A stretch of DNA of 64,000 nucleotides from Pseudomonadota bacterium (GTDB lineage: Bacteria > Pseudomonadota > Alphaproteobacteria > Acetobacterales > Acetobacteraceae), in the NCBI GenBank assembly GCA_019351895.1, contig JABBOH010000004.1, forward strand, positions 1-64,000. The letters run 5' to 3'. Below, piece by piece: positions 60,342 through 64,000 of the stretch. Position numbers and translations under genes: made by a program. Under the pieces are notes generated by a model that saw only the letters and a program-made list of their open reading frames with translations, was not told where the DNA came from and searched no databases. Every line of letters starts with the position of its first letter. Within the stretch, counting starts at the first letter, position 1.

Positions 60342-61406
60342 ATGCGAACGATCAAGGGGCCCGGACTGTTCCTGGCGCAGTTCGCGCAGGACACGGCGCC
60401 GCACAACACGCTGCCCGGCGTCGCTCGCTGGGCCCACGACTACGGCTATCGCGGCATCCAGATCCCGACCTGGGACAAGCGTCTGTTCGACCTCGATCAG
60501 GCCTTCGAAAGCCCCGGCTATTGCGACGACATCCAAGGGCGGCTTGCGGATATCGGCATCGCCATCTCCGAGCTCTCGACGCATTTCCAGGGGCAGATGG
60601 TCTCCGTCCATCCGGCCTATGACGCGATGTTCGACGGCCAGTGCCCGCCTGAGCTGCGCGGCAATCCAGAGCGGCGGCGTCTCTGGGCGGCGGAGCAGGT
60701 GAAGAAGGCGGCGGTCGTCTCGCGGCGCTTCGGCTTGACCGAGCATGTGACATTCACCGGCTCACTCGCCTGGCCCTACCTCTACCCTTATCCGCAACGC
60801 CCGGCCGGGCTGATCGAGGAATGTTTCGCCGAGCAGGGGCGGCGGTGGCGTCCGATCCTCGACATCTACGACGACAACGGCATTGATCTCTGTTTTGAGA
60901 TCCACCCCACGGAGGATGTATTCGACGGTGATACCTTCGAGATGTTTCTCGATGCCGTCGGGCAGCATGCGCGCTGCCACATCAATTACGATGCCAGCCA
61001 CTTCATCAAGCAGGGGCTCGACTACCTCGGCTTCATCGATGTCTTTCACGAACGCATCAAAATGTTCCACGTCAAGGATGCCGAGTTCAATCCAACCGCG
61101 CGGCAAGGCTTCTGGGGCGGCTACAAGGGCTGGCTTGACCGCGCGGCGCGCGACCGCTCCCTCGGACACGGCCAGGTGAATTTCAAGGGCATCTTCTCGA
61201 AGCTCGCCGCCTATGATTTTGCCGGCTGGGCCGTCTATGAGTGGGAATGCTGCCTGCAGCATCCGGAGGTCGCGGCGCGCGATGGCGCCAAGTTCATCAG
61301 CGACCACATCATCGAGGTGACGGACCGCGTCTTCGACGACTTCGCGACGACGCATTCCGACCGCGAGACGGTGCGCGGCCTGCTGGGTCTTGAGCGCCCA
61401 GGATAG
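60342..61406 (+). CDS. Sugar phosphate isomerase/epimerase (xylose isomerase-like TIM barrel)
   Basis: A 354-residue AP-endonuclease-2/xylose isomerase-like barrel. Metal ligands are spread as in the family: FEIHPTEDVF (Glu), NYDASHFIKQGLDY (Asp/His), FHVKDAEFNP (His/Asp), and WAVYEWECCLQ (Glu). Such enzymes epimerise or isomerise sugars, keto-sugars or inositol derivatives, and some dehydrate 3-dehydro sugar acids. It follows the dehydrogenase by five bases. A sugar-like substrate for the cluster is therefore favoured. Confidence 0.88.
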   Translation: MRTIKGPGLFLAQFAQDTAPHNTLPGVARWAHDYGYRGIQIPTWDKRLFDLDQAFESPGYCDDIQGRLADIGIAISELSTHFQGQMVSVHPAYDAMFDGQCPPELRGNPERRRLWAAEQVKKAAVVSRRFGLTEHVTFTGSLAWPYLYPYPQRPAGLIEECFAEQGRRWRPILDIYDDNGIDLCFEIHPTEDVFDGDTFEMFLDAVGQHARCHINYDASHFIKQGLDYLGFIDVFHERIKMFHVKDAEFNPTARQGFWGGYKGWLDRAARDRSLGHGQVNFKGIFSKLAAYDFAGWAVYEWECCLQHPEVAARDGAKFISDHIIEVTDRVFDDFATTHSDRETVRGLLGLERPG

Positions 61407-61472
61407 GGGCGCGACGGCGGCGAGCGGCTGCGCTAATCTTGACGCTTGTCCAGGAGGGCGAGCGCGCCGTCG

Positions 61473-62144
61473 ATGCCCGAACACAGTTCGAAACACCGTC
61501 GCGGACCGCCGCATGAGAAGCCGGCCGCCGCGGAGTTCTTTCAGCGGGTGGCGGAACTGCTCGCGGCAGGCGACCCGCAAGCCGCGCGTCTCCTGCCAGA
61601 ACTCGACCGCTTCCCGGATTTCGCGCCAGGCTGGCTGCTGATTGGCGAGGTCATGCTGCGCGCCGAGCGACGTGAGGCGGCGCTGCTGGCCTTGCGCCGC
61701 GCGCTCGTAGGTCGCGTGGCCACGGCTGCTTTGAGCCACCGGATCGGGCAACGTTTCGTGCAGCTGGGCTGCTTTGAGCCAGCGGCTGACGCCTTCCGCA
61801 AAGCCCTGTCGGTGGCGCCTGATTACGCCGCCGCCTGGTATAGCCTGGGCCTCGCTCTGCAGGACATGCAACGGCATGGCGCCGCTGCCGAGGCCTACCG
61901 CGCCGCTCTTCGCCTGCAGCACCGGTCGCATGAAGCCGCCTTCAATCTCGGCGTGGCTCTGCAGGATGACGGACGGCTGGAGGAAGCGCTCGACGCCTAT
62001 GCGGAAGCACTGCGGCTCAAGCCGGGAGCCTTCGCGCGGATCGCCCAAGCCCTCATATCGAGCCCGACGGGCCGGCTATGGCTGCGTCCCTCCGCTCTCA
62101 GGCGGGACCTCGAAAGCCGCCTCGGCGCTACCCTCGGCGCCTGA
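61473..62144 (+). CDS. TPR-repeat protein
   Basis: A 223-residue protein with tandem tetratricopeptide repeats: AGDPQAARLLPELDRFPDFAP, AERREAALLALRRALVGR, GCFEPAADAFRKALSVAPDYAAAWYSLGLALQD, HGAAAEAYRAALRLQHRSHEAAFNLGVALQDDG and LEEALDAYAEALRLKPGAF. No signal peptide is seen. TPRs are protein-interaction modules; the partner is unknown. The start may be ATG 61473 (AGGAGGG 14 bases upstream). Its last 69 bases overlap the end of the convergent DUF6065-like gene. Confidence 0.78.
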   Translation: MPEHSSKHRRGPPHEKPAAAEFFQRVAELLAAGDPQAARLLPELDRFPDFAPGWLLIGEVMLRAERREAALLALRRALVGRVATAALSHRIGQRFVQLGCFEPAADAFRKALSVAPDYAAAWYSLGLALQDMQRHGAAAEAYRAALRLQHRSHEAAFNLGVALQDDGRLEEALDAYAEALRLKPGAFARIAQALISSPTGRLWLRPSALRRDLESRLGATLGA

Positions 62145-62840
62145 GCGCGGCGCGCGGAAGGCGCGGCGATAGACCCCCGGGCCGCTCAGCAGATCGTGCG
62201 CCGTCTCATCGTAGCGGCGGCTGGCGGCGACGTCGAAGGTTGCGAATTCATAGGTCAGCGCCTCCCGCGGAACGGCCAGGCATTGCGCGATCGGCAGGCC
62301 GCGCGGCAGCGTGCCGGAGAAACCGGGGTCGAGCCAGACGGCCGGGAACAGGATGCCGACATCATGGAAGCGGTCAGCGTCGACGAGTCCACTCAGCAGA
62401 CGAAACGGCAGATCGGCGCGGTTGACGGGATGCGTCGCGAACAGAGACCAGCCCGGTTCCAGCTCGATCGTCCAGAAGCTGTTGAACTTGACGATCACCT
62501 GATCCGCGGTGTGGAAAGGCGTGCCCTCCACCTGCGCGGCGGCATGGAAGCTGATCGGCGCGCGTGGGTGATGCCCCGCCGTCAGAGGCGGTATCGTCCA
62601 GTCCCAGCTCAGCCGACCCCGGTCGACGATGACGTCGCAAGGCAGCGGGATTGTGAACCCCTGCGACATGGCGTCGACGAAGGGCGGACAGTGTTTGACC
62701 GTCCGGACATCCTCGCCGTGGATATCCGAGAAGGCATGCCTCGGCATGGCGCGAAGCCAGTCGGGCAAGGCTTGCCGGGCCGGAACCGGCCTCGGGATGA
62801 GGTCCTTTAACGCAGGGTCGCAGCGAAATATGACGCGCAT
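62076..62840 (-). CDS. DUF6065-like protein
   Basis: A 254-residue soluble protein starting MRVIFRCDPALKDLIPRPVPARQALPDWLRAMP, with VRTVKHCPPFVDAMSQGFTIPLPCDV and QVIVKFNSFWTIELEPGWSLFATHPVNRADLPFRLLSGLVD, blocks I associate with DUF6065 proteins of alphaproteobacteria. There is no signal peptide and no known catalytic motif. It lies 18 bases after glpK on the same strand. Its function is unknown. Its C-terminus is Pro/Ala/Glu-rich and overlaps the convergent TPR gene. Confidence 0.72.
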   Translation of the reverse strand: MRVIFRCDPALKDLIPRPVPARQALPDWLRAMPRHAFSDIHGEDVRTVKHCPPFVDAMSQGFTIPLPCDVIVDRGRLSWDWTIPPLTAGHHPRAPISFHAAAQVEGTPFHTADQVIVKFNSFWTIELEPGWSLFATHPVNRADLPFRLLSGLVDADRFHDVGILFPAVWLDPGFSGTLPRGLPIAQCLAVPREALTYEFATFDVAASRRYDETAHDLLSGPGVYRRAFRAPRSGAEGSAEAAFEVPPESGGTQP

Positions 62841-62858
62841 GGGACCGCTATAGGACGT

Positions 62859-64000
62859 TCAGTCCGTGTCGGACATGGTCGCGAGACGGACCGCCCTTCG
62901 CCAGCCGCGATACTTGGATTGCCGCGCCTCGGCGCCGAGTGCGGGCTTGAAGCGCCGGTCGCCCGACCAGCTTCGCGCAAACTCCTCCGGTTCCGGATAG
63001 ACGCCGGCATCGAGACCCGCGAGATACCCGGCCCCCATGGCCGTTGTTTCCCGGAAGGCCGGACGCTCCACCGTGAGGTTCAGCATGTCCGCCAGGAACT
63101 GCATCGTCCAGTCGCTGGCCGACATGCCGCCATCCACCCGAACCGTGAGGTCGGCGGATGGGTCGCCGTAATCGGCCAGCATCGCCTGCAGCAGATCGAG
63201 CGTCTGGTAGCCCACGCTCTCCAGCACCGCGCGCGCCAGCTCCTTCTTCGTCGTGCCGCGCGTGATGCCCGTCACCAGCGCCCGGGCGTGGCTGTTCCAG
63301 TATGGCGCGCCGAGTCCGGTGAAGGCCGGGACCAGATAGACCGGCTGGGCCGGGTCCGAGGCCTCGGCCAGCCGTCCCGTCTCGGCAGAGTTCTCAACAA
63401 GTCCGAGCCCGTCCCGCAGCCATTGCACGCTTGCCCCGGCCGAGAAGATCGAACCTTCGAGCGCATAACGCCGCTCGCCGCGCCGCTGCCACGCGATCGT
63501 CGTCAGCAGCCGGTGCCGGGATCGCTTCGCCTCCGCTCCGATGTTGAGGAGCACGAAGCCGCCGGTGCCGTAGGTCGCCTTGACGGTGCCCGGCGCAAAA
63601 CAGGCTTGCCCGATCAACGCAGCCTGCTGATCGCCGGCGACGCCGCGGATGGCGATGGCGCCGCCGAGGAGATCTGGGCGGGTGACGCCGAAGTCGCCGG
63701 CGCAGTCGCGGATCTCGGGCATCAGGCTCGCCGGCACGCGGAACAGCCGCAGCAACTCCTCATCCCAGGCACCGCTGCGGATGTCGCATAGCAGCGTGCG
63801 CGACGCGTTGGTCGCGTCGATCGCATGCAGAGCACCTTCAGTCAGCCGCCAGAGCAGGAAGCTGTCGACGGTTCCGAAAGCGAGCGCGCCGGCCTCCGCC
63901 TTCGCGCGCGCGCCCGGAACGTGGTCGAGCAGCCAGCCGATCTTGGTCGCGGAGAAATAGGGATCGAGGCGGAGGCCGGTGCGTTCGGCAACCATCTCGC
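62859..64000 (-). CDS. glpK: Glycerol kinase GlpK, C-terminal three quarters (5' end outside window)
   Basis: About 380 residues are visible, open to the window edge. The FGGY kinase signatures are [79 protein letters not shown], and the ATP-site [22 protein letters not shown]. Glycerol kinase makes sn-glycerol 3-phosphate. A complete protein is about 500 residues, so roughly the first 120 lie outside. The visible part carries no frameshift. Confidence 0.93.
   Translation of the reverse strand, partial: EMVAERTGLRLDPYFSATKIGWLLDHVPGARAKAEAGALAFGTVDSFLLWRLTEGALHAIDATNASRTLLCDIRSGAWDEELLRLFRVPASLMPEIRDCAGDFGVTRPDLLGGAIAIRGVAGDQQAALIGQACFAPGTVKATYGTGGFVLLNIGAEAKRSRHRLLTTIAWQRRGERRYALEGSIFSAGASVQWLRDGLGLVENSAETGRLAEASDPAQPVYLVPAFTGLGAPYWNSHARALVTGITRGTTKKELARAVLESVGYQTLDLLQAMLADYGDPSADLTVRVDGGMSASDWTMQFLADMLNLTVERPAFRETTAMGAGYLAGLDAGVYPEPEEFARSWSGDRRFKPALGAEARQSKYRGWRRAVRLATMSDTD

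Noticed and set aside
1-64000. CRISPR array, insertion sequence, prophage or integrative element
   Set aside because: No regularly spaced repeats, transposase, integrase or phage structural genes were found, and gene density and base composition are even except for short AT-rich control regions.

Overview
The window is a GC-rich stretch of an alphaproteobacterial chromosome. Genes are packed tightly, with ATGA or TAATG stop/start overlaps in most operons. GTG and TTG starts are common, and lipid A genes, a MetX/MetW pair and an FdsGBAD formate dehydrogenase are present. The set (heparinase II/III-like plus purH, WaaA-LpxK, chorismate mutase-HisC-prephenate dehydrogenase, MbfA, BigR-type sulfide genes) would suit Rhodospirillales such as Acetobacteraceae or a related order. 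I cannot fix the genus. I see no rRNA, tRNA, CRISPR array, transposase or prophage, and no gene-free stretch above 300 bases.

Layout. 1-13.4 kb is mostly housekeeping: the end of mltG, an FNT-type channel, a DUF892 protein, a small secreted protein, the ybbA/ybbP ABC system divergent from the tesA esterase, thpR, a heparinase-like protein, a GT4 glycosyltransferase, purH, thiM, and a membrane-bound ferritin (mbfA). 13.4-19 kb holds cbiB with the lipid A genes lpxK, waaA and a lysophospholipid acyltransferase, divergent from a PMT-type glycosyltransferase. 19-24.4 kb is xdhABC followed by a DUF4274 gene whose promoter carries a sequence close to the classical Fur box. 24.5-26.3 kb is metXW. 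26.4-32 kb is a sulfide/persulfide cluster: an MBL dioxygenase divergent from a peroxiredoxin, a BigR/SqrR-like sensor, two YeeE/YedE-type transporter halves, a DUF442-SQR fusion and a TauE/SafE exporter. 32-36.1 kb is a threonine aldolase-like lyase and aromatic amino acid/histidine genes.

36.1-43.3 kb is a peptide-type ABC importer with a permease-ATPase fusion, divergent from an amidase. 43.4-50.4 kb is formate metabolism: an FdsR-like LysR regulator converges on an fdsGBAD operon ending in an FNT formate channel, with an inverted repeat of LysR type upstream of fdsG. 50.5-61.4 kb is an uncharacterised catabolic regulon: a ribose-type ABC importer, an amidohydrolase, a DUF1636 protein, an alpha/beta hydrolase and a fumarylacetoacetase-family enzyme. 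These diverge from a GntR/FCD regulator, a 3-hydroxyisobutyrate dehydrogenase-like reductase and a xylose-isomerase-like TIM barrel protein. TTGGT/ACCAA motifs recur in both control regions. 61.4-64 kb carries a TPR protein, a DUF6065-like protein and the 3' part of glpK.

The best candidates for new biology are this GntR regulon with its unknown substrate, the possibly iron-controlled DUF4274 gene, the degenerate chorismate mutase/P-protein, and structured leaders upstream of metX and between thiM and mbfA.
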